Of a stretch of DNA of 64,000 bases, positions 7,080 to 14,277 are shown piece by piece (position 1 is the first letter of the stretch; every line of letters starts with the position of its first letter). The stretch lies in NCBI RefSeq assembly GCF_018129025.1, contig NZ_JAAEDI010000007.1, forward strand, positions 1 to 64,000, in the 5' to 3' direction. Both the position numbers and the translations under genes were made by a program. This DNA is from Neoroseomonas terrae (lineage in GTDB: Bacteria > Pseudomonadota > Alphaproteobacteria > Acetobacterales > Acetobacteraceae). The notes below the pieces were generated by a model. That model saw only the letters and a program-made list of their open reading frames with translations, did not search any database and had not been told where the DNA came from.

Positions 7080-9049
7080 AGACGCTCGCCAAGGCGAAGG
7101 CGAAGGCCAAGCCCGCGAAGAAGCCGCCGGCGAAGAAGCCTGCCGCGAAGCGCCGCGCTGCGGCCCCGAAGGCGTCGAACCCCGCCCCGCTCAAGGCGTC
7201 GCAACCCCGCAAGAAAGGCCCGCCCCCGGTGAACGCCACCCTTCCCGCCGCCGCGCTGCTCATGCTCGCGCTCGACGAGCTCGGCATGAACGGCCCGTAC
7301 CAGCAGCGCCGCACCCCCGCCGCCGCCGCGGAAGACGCCGGCCTGATCGAGAGCATCCGCGTCATGGGCGTGCTGCAGCCCATCCTGGTCCGCTGGGATG
7401 GGGAGGCGCGGCTGCACCAGGTGGTGGACGGGCATCGCCGCGTCACCGCCGCGCGCGCCGTCGGACTCGGCACCATCCGCGCCATCGCGGTGGAATCGGA
7501 TGAGCGCACCAGCCTCGCCGCCGGCGTCGCCGCCAACCTCCAGCGCGCCGCGCTGGCGCCGGTCGACCAGTGGCGCGCGCTGGTGCACCTGCAGGAGAAG
7601 GGCTGGACGCTCGACGGCGCCGCCCTCGCCCTCGGCACGCCGCTGCGTCTCGCAAAGCAGCTCGACAAGCTCGGTCGGCTGCACCCCGACATGCTCGCCG
7701 CGATCGAACAGAGCGAGATGCCGAAGGAGGAGGAGCTGGCCGTCATCGCGGCCGCGCCCATCGAGGTCCAGGAAGCGGCGCTGAAGGACCCCGACCACTG
7801 GAGCCAGGTCAGCAAGACGAAGCGCGTGCCCCGCTGGCATGCCATGCAGGCTGCCTGCCGGGTCGATCGCATCCCGCAGTCCCGCGCGCTGTTCGACGCC
7901 GAGGCCAGCGGCCTGGTGTGGGAGGAGGATCTGTTCGCGCAGCCTGGCGCGAAGGACGCGATCACCACCCGCGACGTCAAGGGCTTCCTCGAGCACCAGC
8001 TGGAGGCGCTGCGCGCGCGGGCGCTTCGGGCGAAGAAGCTGCACATGGCGGAGTGGGATAACCGCACCGGCGGCCCGCGCCTGCCTGCCGGCTGGACCCG
8101 CACCTTCGAGCAGAAGGCCGTCGGCGCCGAGCGCTATGCGGCGGTGATCCCGATGGGCCCGCGCGCGGGCGAGATCCTGGAGATCTACGCCCTGCCGCCG
8201 GCGCAGAAGGTCGGGGCGGCCCCAAAGTCCGATGCGGGGGAAAACTCGTCCACCCCGGAGCCCAGGCCGGAGCTGGCATCCGGCGGTGCAGTGGACGAAT
8301 CCGGTGACGAGGGCCAGGAACTAGCCCACCCCGGAGAGGACGAACCAGCGCCCTTCGAAGCAGCGCCGGCGGCGCCCCCGAAGGGTCGCGGCCCGCTGAC
8401 CGAGAAGGGCCGCATCCTGGTCGCGGGGGCGAAGACCACGGCTATCCGCTGCGCTCTGCGCGACCGGCGGGACAACGCCATGGGCGAGATCCTGATGACG
8501 CTGGTGCTGGCGATCGCGGGCGACAACGTCACGGTGCACGGCGACCCGGCGACCAAGTACCGCCGCACGGATTTCCGCGACCTGGTGGCGCGCCTGGTGC
8601 AGGAGGACGGCACGCCGCAGCCGCTGGCCCTCAGCGAGATCATGATGATCGCGTCCGAGGCCGCCGCGCGCATGATCGTCTGCGCCCCGACCGGCGCCTA
8701 CGGCAACACCAGCGGCGCGGCTGCGGAGTGGATCGGCATCGCGATCGCGGCGCATCGCGACATGCCGCGGCTCGACACGGAGGAAATCCTGGCGACCGCC
8801 AATGGCGACACGCTGCGCGACGCGGCACGCGCCGCCGGCATGCCAGTCGGCGGCAGCAGCAAGGCGCTGCGCGAGCGCCTGGTCGGGAATGTCGAGGGCC
8901 TGGCGCTGCCGGGCAGCGCCTTCGCCGCGCAGCGCCTTGCGGAATGGGCTGCGACGGAGAGTGGGTTCGCCTGCTGCCGGGACTGCGAGGAGCCGGAGGA
9001 CTGCAAGGCGGCGGAGAAGTGCTGGGCCGGGAGCGAGGCGGCGACATGA
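7076..9049 (+). CDS. ParB-like nuclease/partition-family protein, 657 aa
   Basis: Residues 1-50 are a Lys/Ala/Pro-rich tail typical of nonspecific nucleic-acid binding. Residues about 55-150 are a ParB N-terminal domain: GLIESIRVMGVLQPILV, then VVDGHRRVTAARAVGLG with the conserved HRR core. The helix-turn-helix region follows (AALAPVDQWRALVHL and LDGAALALGTPLRLAKQLDKL, about 160-205). From about 445 on is a separate globular region of unknown fold, ending in a Cys-rich tail (CCRDCEEPEDC). It is more than twice the length of chromosomal ParB. No ParA is nearby, so a transcription or DNA-processing role is as likely as partition. The GTG start overlaps the preceding TGA. Confidence 0.75.
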   Translation: MKTLAKAKAKAKPAKKPPAKKPAAKRRAAAPKASNPAPLKASQPRKKGPPPVNATLPAAALLMLALDELGMNGPYQQRRTPAAAAEDAGLIESIRVMGVLQPILVRWDGEARLHQVVDGHRRVTAARAVGLGTIRAIAVESDERTSLAAGVAANLQRAALAPVDQWRALVHLQEKGWTLDGAALALGTPLRLAKQLDKLGRLHPDMLAAIEQSEMPKEEELAVIAAAPIEVQEAALKDPDHWSQVSKTKRVPRWHAMQAACRVDRIPQSRALFDAEASGLVWEEDLFAQPGAKDAITTRDVKGFLEHQLEALRARALRAKKLHMAEWDNRTGGPRLPAGWTRTFEQKAVGAERYAAVIPMGPRAGEILEIYALPPAQKVGAAPKSDAGENSSTPEPRPELASGGAVDESGDEGQELAHPGEDEPAPFEAAPAAPPKGRGPLTEKGRILVAGAKTTAIRCALRDRRDNAMGEILMTLVLAIAGDNVTVHGDPATKYRRTDFRDLVARLVQEDGTPQPLALSEIMMIASEAAARMIVCAPTGAYGNTSGAAAEWIGIAIAAHRDMPRLDTEEILATANGDTLRDAARAAGMPVGGSSKALRERLVGNVEGLALPGSAFAAQRLAEWAATESGFACCRDCEEPEDCKAAEKCWAGSEAAT

Positions 9050-9693
9050 CGACGAAGCCCCTGTCAGAGGAGCAGCGCCGGCAGATATCCGCCGCCCAGA
9101 AGGCGCGGTGGCAGGACCCCGAGTATCGGGCAAGGATCAACGCGGCGCGCAATGCTGCGATACACAAGCCCGGCGTTCAGAAGAAGCGGCGGGAGGGCCA
9201 GAAGCGCTGGCTCAGCGATCCGGCAGTGCGGGAATTGCTGTCACGCAAGAGCCGCGCGACCTGCGGCACGCCGGAGGCACGCGAAGCCGCCCGCCAGCGG
9301 GGCAAGAAAAGGTGGGCGGCGATGACCGCCGCGGAAAAGGCCGTGACGGGAGAGCGGTCCCGGAAGCGGTGGGCTTCGCTGACGGACGCCGAGAAGGCCG
9401 TGACGAGAGAGCGGTCCCGGAAGCGGTGGGCTTCGCTGACGGACGCCGAGAAGGCAGCACACATCGAACGATGGCGGCAATCCTTTCGCATCCGGGCCGC
9501 CATCCGCGCCCCGATTCACGGCCCCGACGCTGGTTTCGTCATCGTCAGGCGCAAGCGGATTATCGTGCCGGAGTGGGTCAAGAAGGCCGGCCTGGCCGAC
9601 GACTTTGCCGATGTCACAGCGACGGACGGCGAGGAGGCGGCGGCAGCGTGGTGTCGGTACCTCAAGCGCGAAGCCGAGCGGATCGCAGCATGA
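9046..9693 (+). CDS. NUMOD3-like repeat protein, 215 aa
   Basis: The N-terminus LSEEQRRQISAAQKARWQD and several R-K-R-W-A-S-L-T-D-A-E-K repeats resemble NUMOD3 DNA-binding modules, which usually accompany GIY-YIG or HNH homing endonucleases. No HNH or GIY-YIG catalytic motif is visible, so it may be a DNA-binding remnant or stand-alone binder. The repeats between residues about 99 and 136 come from a nearly perfect 57-bp DNA duplication. The C-terminal 60 residues are unrelated (FVIVRRKRIIVPEWVKKAG). ATGA overlaps tie it to both neighbours. Confidence 0.6.
   Translation: MTTKPLSEEQRRQISAAQKARWQDPEYRARINAARNAAIHKPGVQKKRREGQKRWLSDPAVRELLSRKSRATCGTPEAREAARQRGKKRWAAMTAAEKAVTGERSRKRWASLTDAEKAVTRERSRKRWASLTDAEKAAHIERWRQSFRIRAAIRAPIHGPDAGFVIVRRKRIIVPEWVKKAGLADDFADVTATDGEEAAAAWCRYLKREAERIAA
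9340..9453 (+). repeat. 57-bp in-frame tandem duplication
   Basis: Bases 9340-9396 and 9397-9453 are identical except for one base (G versus A at the tenth position of the unit). The unit is 19 codons, so the frame is kept and the protein gains one extra basic R-K-R-W-A-S-L module. The near-identity points to recent duplication or ongoing homogenisation. Confidence 0.92.
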
Positions 9694-9824
9694 CACCCAT
9701 GTTCGCCGTCCTGATCGTCCTCGGTATCGCCGGTGCGCTCTGGATCATCGCGCGCGCCGTCGGCGACTTCCTCGCCGAGCTCGCGCGCTGGCTCGATCGG
9801 AGGGATGACCCCCGTGGGCGCTGA
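9690..9824 (+). CDS. Small membrane protein, 44 aa
   Basis: A 44-residue protein with an N-terminal membrane helix (MFAVLIVLGIAGALWIIARAV) and an acidic/basic tail (LARWLDRRDDPRGR). Its start overlaps the stop of the NUMOD3-like gene as ATGA, and its last codons overlap the beginning of the DUF5131 gene. Function unknown. Confidence 0.5.
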   Translation: MTPMFAVLIVLGIAGALWIIARAVGDFLAELARWLDRRDDPRGR

Positions 9825-10941
9825 CACCCTGATCGAATGGGCTGACCACACCTTCAACCCGTGGATCGGCTGCACGAAGGTCTCGCCGGCCTGTGACAAC
9901 TGCTATGCGGAGACGCTGGCGACAGCGCGGCTCGGCGTGCAGTGGGGGCCGCATGCCGAGCGCCGCCGTACGGCGGAGAGCACCTGGCGCCGGCCCCTCG
10001 CGTGGAATCGCAAGGCGCAGCGGGAAGGCCGGCGGTATCGCGTCTTCTGCGCCAGCCTTGCTGATGTGTTTGACAACACGGTGTCGATCGCATGGACGGT
10101 CGAATTGCTCGACGTCATCCGCACCACTCAACACCTCGACTGGTTACTGCTGACGAAACGGCCGCAGTTGATCCGTCGTCGCTTCGAGGTGGCGCTCAAG
10201 CGCCTCAGCGAAGGCACCGAGCGAGGCGATCTGATCGAGTGGCTCGCCGGTTGGCTGCACGGCCGCGCGCCCGAGAACGTGTGGCTCGGCACGACGGTGG
10301 AGAATCAGGCGGAGGCCGATCGGCGCATCCCGCATCTGCTGTCCCTGCCGGCGGTGCAGCGGTTCCTGTCGTGCGAGCCGCTGCTGGGGCCTGTCGATCT
10401 GACTGCGCTTCCGAGCCATCTATGCAATGAGGAGAGGCCGCTGCTGCGGCTCGACGCCCTGCGCGGGCAGCACCGGTGCGGCCCGTTGGTAGCAGCAGAC
10501 TGGAGCCGGATTCACTGGGTCATCGCCGGCGGCGAGAGCGGTCCGAAGGCGCGGCCATCGCACCCCGACTGGTTCCGCAGCCTGCGCGACCAGTGCCAGG
10601 CCGCCGGCGTGCCGTTCTTCTTCAAGCAGTGGGGGGAATACCACGGCGCCCGGCCGGTCTACCCCGGCGAGGATCCAACCTGGTCTAAGATCGCCGCAGA
10701 GCGCGAGTTTGGTCCGGGCACCGACCCTGAAGCCGTAGACCTCGACGAAGTCGGCGGCATCGAGGACTTCATGCGGGACTTCCCGCAGCTCGGCGTGATG
10801 TATCGCGACGGGCACTTCTATGACGGGCAGGAATGGCAACCGCACGTCCGCGCCGGATGCTGGTGGGTGGAGCGCGTCGGCAAGAAGGCCGCCGGCGCAA
10901 CCCTCGACGGCCGCGAGTGGCGGGAGGTGCCGAGTGGCTGA
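9805..10941 (+). CDS. DUF5131 family (phage Gp37/Gp68) protein, 378 aa
   Basis: The family hallmark is at the N-terminus: IEWADHTFNPWIGCTKVSPA then CDNCYAE, giving C23-x6-C30-x2-C33. Further family motifs are VWLGTTVENQAEADRRIP, FLSCEPLLGPVDL, WVIAGGESGPKARPSHPDW, and GVPFFFKQWGEY. The three-Cys motif has been compared with metal or radical-SAM-like chemistry, but the activity is unproven. Length fits the family with a modest C-terminal extension. The ATG at 9805 and GTG at 9814 share one purine-rich ribosome site; the GTG has the better spacing. It lies in an operon with GP88- and ParB-like genes. Confidence 0.88.
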   Translation: MTPVGADTLIEWADHTFNPWIGCTKVSPACDNCYAETLATARLGVQWGPHAERRRTAESTWRRPLAWNRKAQREGRRYRVFCASLADVFDNTVSIAWTVELLDVIRTTQHLDWLLLTKRPQLIRRRFEVALKRLSEGTERGDLIEWLAGWLHGRAPENVWLGTTVENQAEADRRIPHLLSLPAVQRFLSCEPLLGPVDLTALPSHLCNEERPLLRLDALRGQHRCGPLVAADWSRIHWVIAGGESGPKARPSHPDWFRSLRDQCQAAGVPFFFKQWGEYHGARPVYPGEDPTWSKIAAEREFGPGTDPEAVDLDEVGGIEDFMRDFPQLGVMYRDGHFYDGQEWQPHVRAGCWWVERVGKKAAGATLDGREWREVPSG

Positions 10942-11245
10942 CCTCCCCATCTCCGAGCAGGAGTGGGACGCCATCGGGAATCGCGCCGACACGGCGGCCC
11001 GGAAGGCCCTCACCCAGCTGGCGCTGAAGGCCGTCAGGAAGCACGGGTCGAACGAACCCATCGCGCTCGTCGCATGTGGCGGGGCCCGTGCGGTGGGCGA
11101 GCTTGGGCGGATCGGCGTGCTTCCCGAACGGATGCACCTGGTCGAGGAAATGCTGGTCGCGTACCTGCGCGGCGCCGTCCGCGGCCTCGACCATCCGGTT
11201 CATGAGGACGGCCGCCCCCGGGATGGCGAGGTCGGTCATGCCTGA
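10934..11245 (+). CDS. Hypothetical phage protein, 103 aa
   Basis: A 103-residue helical protein (ISEQEWDAIGNRADTAARKA) with no recognised domain. The GTG start has GGGAGG upstream with good spacing and overlaps the DUF5131 stop by 8 bases. It is the last gene of the continuous rightward operon; the next gene is on the other strand. Function unknown. Confidence 0.6.
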   Translation: MADLPISEQEWDAIGNRADTAARKALTQLALKAVRKHGSNEPIALVACGGARAVGELGRIGVLPERMHLVEEMLVAYLRGAVRGLDHPVHEDGRPRDGEVGHA

Positions 11246-11249
11246 CCTG

Positions 11250-11522
11250 TCAGTGCAAGACGCCCCGCGCCTCCGGCACATGAAGGCAAATATCGTCCCA
11301 GCTCAGCCTCGGCGCATGCTGGCTGCCGACCAGAACGCCGTCCGTGCTCAGCCAGTGTCCGATGTAGGCGATGACGGATGGGTGGCGGCAGATCACGTCG
11401 CGGCCGCGCTGCCACCGCTCCGCAATTCCATCGGTCTCCACGTAGCCGTACCGCTCCCCGTCGCAGATCTGGAACAGCCGCCCATCCGGGCCGACCGGCA
11501 GCACTTCGATGAAGGCTGGCAT
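11250..11522 (-). CDS. Hypothetical protein, 90 aa, opposite strand
   Basis: The only leftward gene within the right arm. The protein starts MPAFIEVLPVGPDGRLF and is rich in aromatic residues (ERYGYVETDGIAERW, YIGHWLSTDG), suggesting a small beta-rich fold. The ATG at 11520-11522 has a GGAGG six bases upstream, so the longer open frame is not needed. Its 3' end lies 4 bases from the end of the preceding rightward gene. No family recognised. Confidence 0.6.
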   Translation of the reverse strand: MPAFIEVLPVGPDGRLFQICDGERYGYVETDGIAERWQRGRDVICRHPSVIAYIGHWLSTDGVLVGSQHAPRLSWDDICLHVPEARGVLH

Positions 11523-11602
11523 GGTGCGCCTCCGTTCTTCTTGTCGGCGCACTTTACAGTTGCGTGTGCTCACAGGGCCACAACTTGTCGCGAGGCTCGG
11601 CT

Positions 11603-11971
11603 ATGAACGGCGGCCCACACCGCATCCAGCGCCGCCGCGAGAAAGGCTGGCGCATGCCGGCCGGCGCCGTATACGTCGGCCGCCCCAGCGCGTGGGGCAA
11701 CCCGTGGAAGGCCGAACTGGTCGACGGCGTCGGCTGGTGCTGCACCGACACGCGCACCAGCACCATCGAGCCGGCCCGCACCGCCGCCGAGGCGCACTCC
11801 ATGGCCGTCGCGCACTACCGCGCATGGCTGGCCCAGCACCCCGACCTGACGGCCGCGGCCATCCGGGCCGACCTCCGCGGCAAGCCGCTCTGCTGCTGGT
11901 GCCCGGAACACCTGCCCTGCCACGCCGACCTTCTGATCACGATCGCCAATGCCGAGGCCCCCGATGCCTGA
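11603..11971 (+). CDS. DUF4326 domain-containing protein, 122 aa
   Basis: The family signature is plain: VYVGRPSAWGNPWKAE near residue 25 and GKPLCCWCPEHLPCHAD near residue 95, with the conserved C-W-C-P-x-x-x-P-C-H-A-D metal-like cluster. DUF4326 proteins are widespread in phages and mobile elements; their activity is not known to me. The ATG at 11603 is preceded by GAGG at fitting distance. The stop overlaps the start of the AlpA-type gene by 8 bases. Confidence 0.85.
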   Translation: MNGGPHRIQRRREKGWRMPAGAVYVGRPSAWGNPWKAELVDGVGWCCTDTRTSTIEPARTAAEAHSMAVAHYRAWLAQHPDLTAAAIRADLRGKPLCCWCPEHLPCHADLLITIANAEAPDA

Positions 11972-12218
11972 CCGTCCCCTCACAGATCGATTCCTGGCTC
12001 TGGCCGAGGTGAAGCAAAAGGTCGGCCTCGGTCACAGCAACATCTATCGCATGATGGCAGACGGCCGCTTTCCCGCCGCCCGCCGCGTCGGGGAGAAGGC
12101 TGTGCGCTGGCTGGAATCGGAGCTCGACGCTTGGATGCAGGCCTGCCCAAAGGCGGGTATTGAAGTGGGTATCGAGGGCGAAGACCCGATCTCTGATCAC
12201 ATAAAATCAACGCACTAG
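11964..12218 (+). CDS. AlpA-family phage regulatory protein, 84 aa
   Basis: A MerR-like winged helix of AlpA type: FLALAEVKQKVGLGHSNIYR, MMADGRFPAARRVGEKAVRW and LESELDAWMQA match the family's R-x-x-x-V-x-x-x-x-G-x-S-x-x-x-I-Y core and the trailing W-x-x-x-E-V-x-x-W helix. AlpA proteins activate integrase/excision genes or act as excisionases, and usually sit at an element end next to the integrase. Here no integrase follows. It is the last gene of the element and overlaps the DUF4326 gene. Confidence 0.85.
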   Translation: MPDRPLTDRFLALAEVKQKVGLGHSNIYRMMADGRFPAARRVGEKAVRWLESELDAWMQACPKAGIEVGIEGEDPISDHIKSTH

Positions 12219-12823
12219 CCCGAAATAGGGCCTCCTACTCGGGGAGCCAGAGGCCACTCTTAGCGTGTTGTGTTCGCGGCATTTGTAGGCGTGGGGCTTG
12301 CGCCCCCGTCTTCGCTTTCCCGCCGAACAAGAAGTTCCGCCGGCGCTCGCCCGCACCAGACGCAATCATGTGATCGGCCGAACCTTTGCCGGCGTCCCTG
12401 GTTTCCTCAGGATGGCACATCCAACCAGATCGTCGCGGCATCTATGGCTCGTCGTCCTCCTCCTGCTGCCGCTGACGGCGGCTGCGTGTAGCGTACAATC
12501 CGGTGCGGTTAACCTCCCCCGAGAGGCGTACAATAATTCAAACGGCGGATCGTGACCCCATCGCGGCGCCGCTGTCCCGTGCGCCGAGGGCCAGCGCCTT
12601 GGTAGATCCTCCTTTTCCCCAGCATCGCACACAACTTGATACGCTGGACTCGGCCTCGTTCGCGACGCCGGACCGCCTGCAGATTGCGGAGTGATTCTTC
12701 CTCGGAGAACCATGCCCTCGCGTGTTTCTCCGATCCCACGCCCGGAGCGTCGGGTTGCGTGCCAACCGCTTCACACCGCCGGGGCGCTGGCCGAATCCTC
12801 CCTGCCGCCCTAAGGTCCGGCCC
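12219..12823. other. Element/chromosome junction region without a confident gene
   Basis: 605 bases between the AlpA-type gene and pyrB. A GC-rich hairpin with arms GGCCTC (12229-12234) and GAGGCC (12250-12255) could terminate the AlpA transcript. One short lipoprotein-like frame is noted separately. No tRNA gene or obvious attachment core could be recognised, but the border of the element must fall here. The sequence just before pyrB (12560-12820) holds no clear promoter. Confidence 0.5.
12412..12555 (+). CDS. Possible small lipoprotein, 47 aa
   Basis: The frame encodes a basic start, a hydrophobic core LWLVVLLLLPLTAAAC with a plausible though non-ideal lipobox cysteine at residue 26, then 21 polar residues. 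That is the layout of entericidin-like small lipoproteins. There is only a weak ribosome site directly before the ATG, and no family resemblance beyond the signal peptide. It may be chance, so confidence is low. Confidence 0.3.
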   Translation: MAHPTRSSRHLWLVVLLLLPLTAAACSVQSGAVNLPREAYNNSNGGS

Positions 12824-13759
12824 GTGTCGTACCCGTCCAAGCACCTGCTCGCCATCGAGGGGCTCGAGCCGCCGCACATCGCGGATCTGCTCGACCTCGC
12901 CGAATCCTATGCCCTGCTCAACCGCAGCGGGAAGACCCAGCGCGACCTGCTCAAGGGTCGCACGCTGATCAACCTGTTCTTCGAGGATTCGACCCGCACC
13001 CGCACCAGTTTCGAGCTGGCGGGCAAGCGCCTGGGCGCCGACGTGATCAACATGTCCGTCAGCACCTCCTCGGTGAACAAGGGGGAGACGCTGCTCGACA
13101 CCGCCTCCACCCTCAACGCCATGCAATGCGACCTTCTGGTGATCCGCCACGCGCAATCGGGCGCGCCGGCGCTGCTGTCTCAGAAGGTCGATGCCGCGGT
13201 GATCAATGCCGGCGACGGCACGCATGAACACCCGACCCAGGCGCTGCTCGACGCCCTGACCATCCGCCGCCACAAGGGTCGGCTGGAGGGGCTGGTCGTC
13301 GCCATCTGCGGCGACATCACCCATTCCCGCGTCGCGCGGTCGAACATCCACCTGCTGACCACGATGGGCAGCCGCGTGCGCATCGTCGGTCCGCCCACCC
13401 TGATCCCGGCCGATGCGGCGCGGCTTGGCGTCGAGGTCTTCACCGACATGAAGGCCGGCCTGGCCGGCGCCGACGTCGTGATGATGCTGCGCCTGCAGCG
13501 CGAACGCATGGTCGGCGGGCTGGTCCCCTCGGCCCGCGAGTTCTTCCGCTTCTACGGCCTGGATGCCGACAAGCTCGCCGTCGCCAAGCCGGATTCGATC
13601 GTCATGCACCCCGGCCCGATGAATCGCGGCGTCGAGATCGACAGCGCCATCGCCGACCACCCGACCCGCAGCGTGATCGGCGAGCAGGTTGAGATGGGTG
13701 TGGCCTGCCGAATGGCGGTGCTCGACATCCTGGCGCGGCGGCTGCCGCGGAACAGGTGA
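12824..13759 (+). CDS. pyrB: Aspartate carbamoyltransferase catalytic subunit
   Basis: Condenses carbamoyl phosphate with aspartate, the committed step of pyrimidine synthesis, in the cytoplasm. The carbamoyl-phosphate loop [13 protein letters not shown] (about 46-58), the catalytic-loop lysine in [17 protein letters not shown] and [11 protein letters not shown] are all present. The 311 residues match the usual length. The GTG at 12824 precedes the conserved start and has AAGGT upstream. A GNAT gene overlaps its end (GTGA), and a pyrC-like gene lies 2.8 kb on in the same direction. No pyrI is present. In class A ATCases the PyrC-like partner is part of the holoenzyme. Confidence 0.96.
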   Translation: MSYPSKHLLAIEGLEPPHIADLLDLAESYALLNRSGKTQRDLLKGRTLINLFFEDSTRTRTSFELAGKRLGADVINMSVSTSSVNKGETLLDTASTLNAMQCDLLVIRHAQSGAPALLSQKVDAAVINAGDGTHEHPTQALLDALTIRRHKGRLEGLVVAICGDITHSRVARSNIHLLTTMGSRVRIVGPPTLIPADAARLGVEVFTDMKAGLAGADVVMMLRLQRERMVGGLVPSAREFFRFYGLDADKLAVAKPDSIVMHPGPMNRGVEIDSAIADHPTRSVIGEQVEMGVACRMAVLDILARRLPRNR

Positions 13760-14214
13760 AGGCGCCGCGCCGCGCGACGCCGGGCGACGCCGCCGCGCTG
13801 CGCGACCTGGTGCTTGCGGCATATACGCCCTGGGTCGCCATCATCGGCCGCCAACCAGGCCCGATGACCGACGATTACACCGCCCGGATCGCCGCCGGCG
13901 AGGCATGGGTTGTCGATGGCGCCGGCGGCCTGCTCGGCGCCATCATCCTTGAGGACACCCCGGACGGACTGCTGATCGACAACGTCGCCGTGGCGCCGGA
14001 AGCACAAGGCATCGGCCTCGGCCGCACGCTCATGGCCCTCGCTGAAGCCGAGGCCCGCCGCCGCGGCCACGCGCGCCTCTGGCTCTATACTCATGAGAAG
14101 ATGACGAGCAACGTCATCCTCTACAACAGGCTCGGCTACGTCGAGACGCACCGCGCCGAGCAGTCCGGCTTCGCGCGCGTCTTCATGGCGAAGGCGCTCG
14201 ACGCGCCGGAGTGA
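13756..14214 (+). CDS. GNAT family N-acetyltransferase, 152 aa
   Basis: A single acetyltransferase domain. The acetyl-CoA motif A is [18 protein letters not shown] (about 77-94, Q-x-x-G-x-G), followed by the motif-B part [21 protein letters not shown]. The substrate cannot be told from sequence. The GTG start forms GTGA with the pyrB stop, so it is probably translated with pyrB, an unusual guest in a pyrimidine operon. It ends 63 bases before the FAD oxidoreductase gene. Confidence 0.85.
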   Translation: MKAPRRATPGDAAALRDLVLAAYTPWVAIIGRQPGPMTDDYTARIAAGEAWVVDGAGGLLGAIILEDTPDGLLIDNVAVAPEAQGIGLGRTLMALAEAEARRRGHARLWLYTHEKMTSNVILYNRLGYVETHRAEQSGFARVFMAKALDAPE

Positions 14215-14277
14215 CATCCGCCGCAACATCTCCCGACGCGCCGCGTTCTTCCCTGCAGGCGTCAGGGGAGAAAGCCA

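Larger units (their letters stand above)
1..12218. mobile_element. Prophage or phage-derived element (early/regulatory half, left end outside window)
   Basis: This block has phage-type regulators (CII-like, Cro-like, CI-like, AlpA), a CHC2 primase, GP88, DUF5131 and DUF4326 proteins and a ParB-like protein. They sit among many tiny genes overlapping by 4 nt, which is phage-like packing. From pyrB onward the genes are ordinary chromosomal ones. The right border must lie between the AlpA stop and pyrB (12219-12823). No integrase, terminase, capsid or tail gene is in the window, so the element continues leftward or is a remnant. Confidence is good for phage origin and low for exact limits and completeness. 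Confidence 0.78.

Noticed and set aside
9340-9453. Possible CRISPR-like array
   Set aside because: Only two directly adjacent 57-bp units without spacers, lying inside a coding frame and preserving it.
12509-13822. Long minus-strand open frame across pyrB
   Set aside because: High GC content leaves few stops on the opposite strand; it has no motif, and pyrB on the plus strand is unambiguous.
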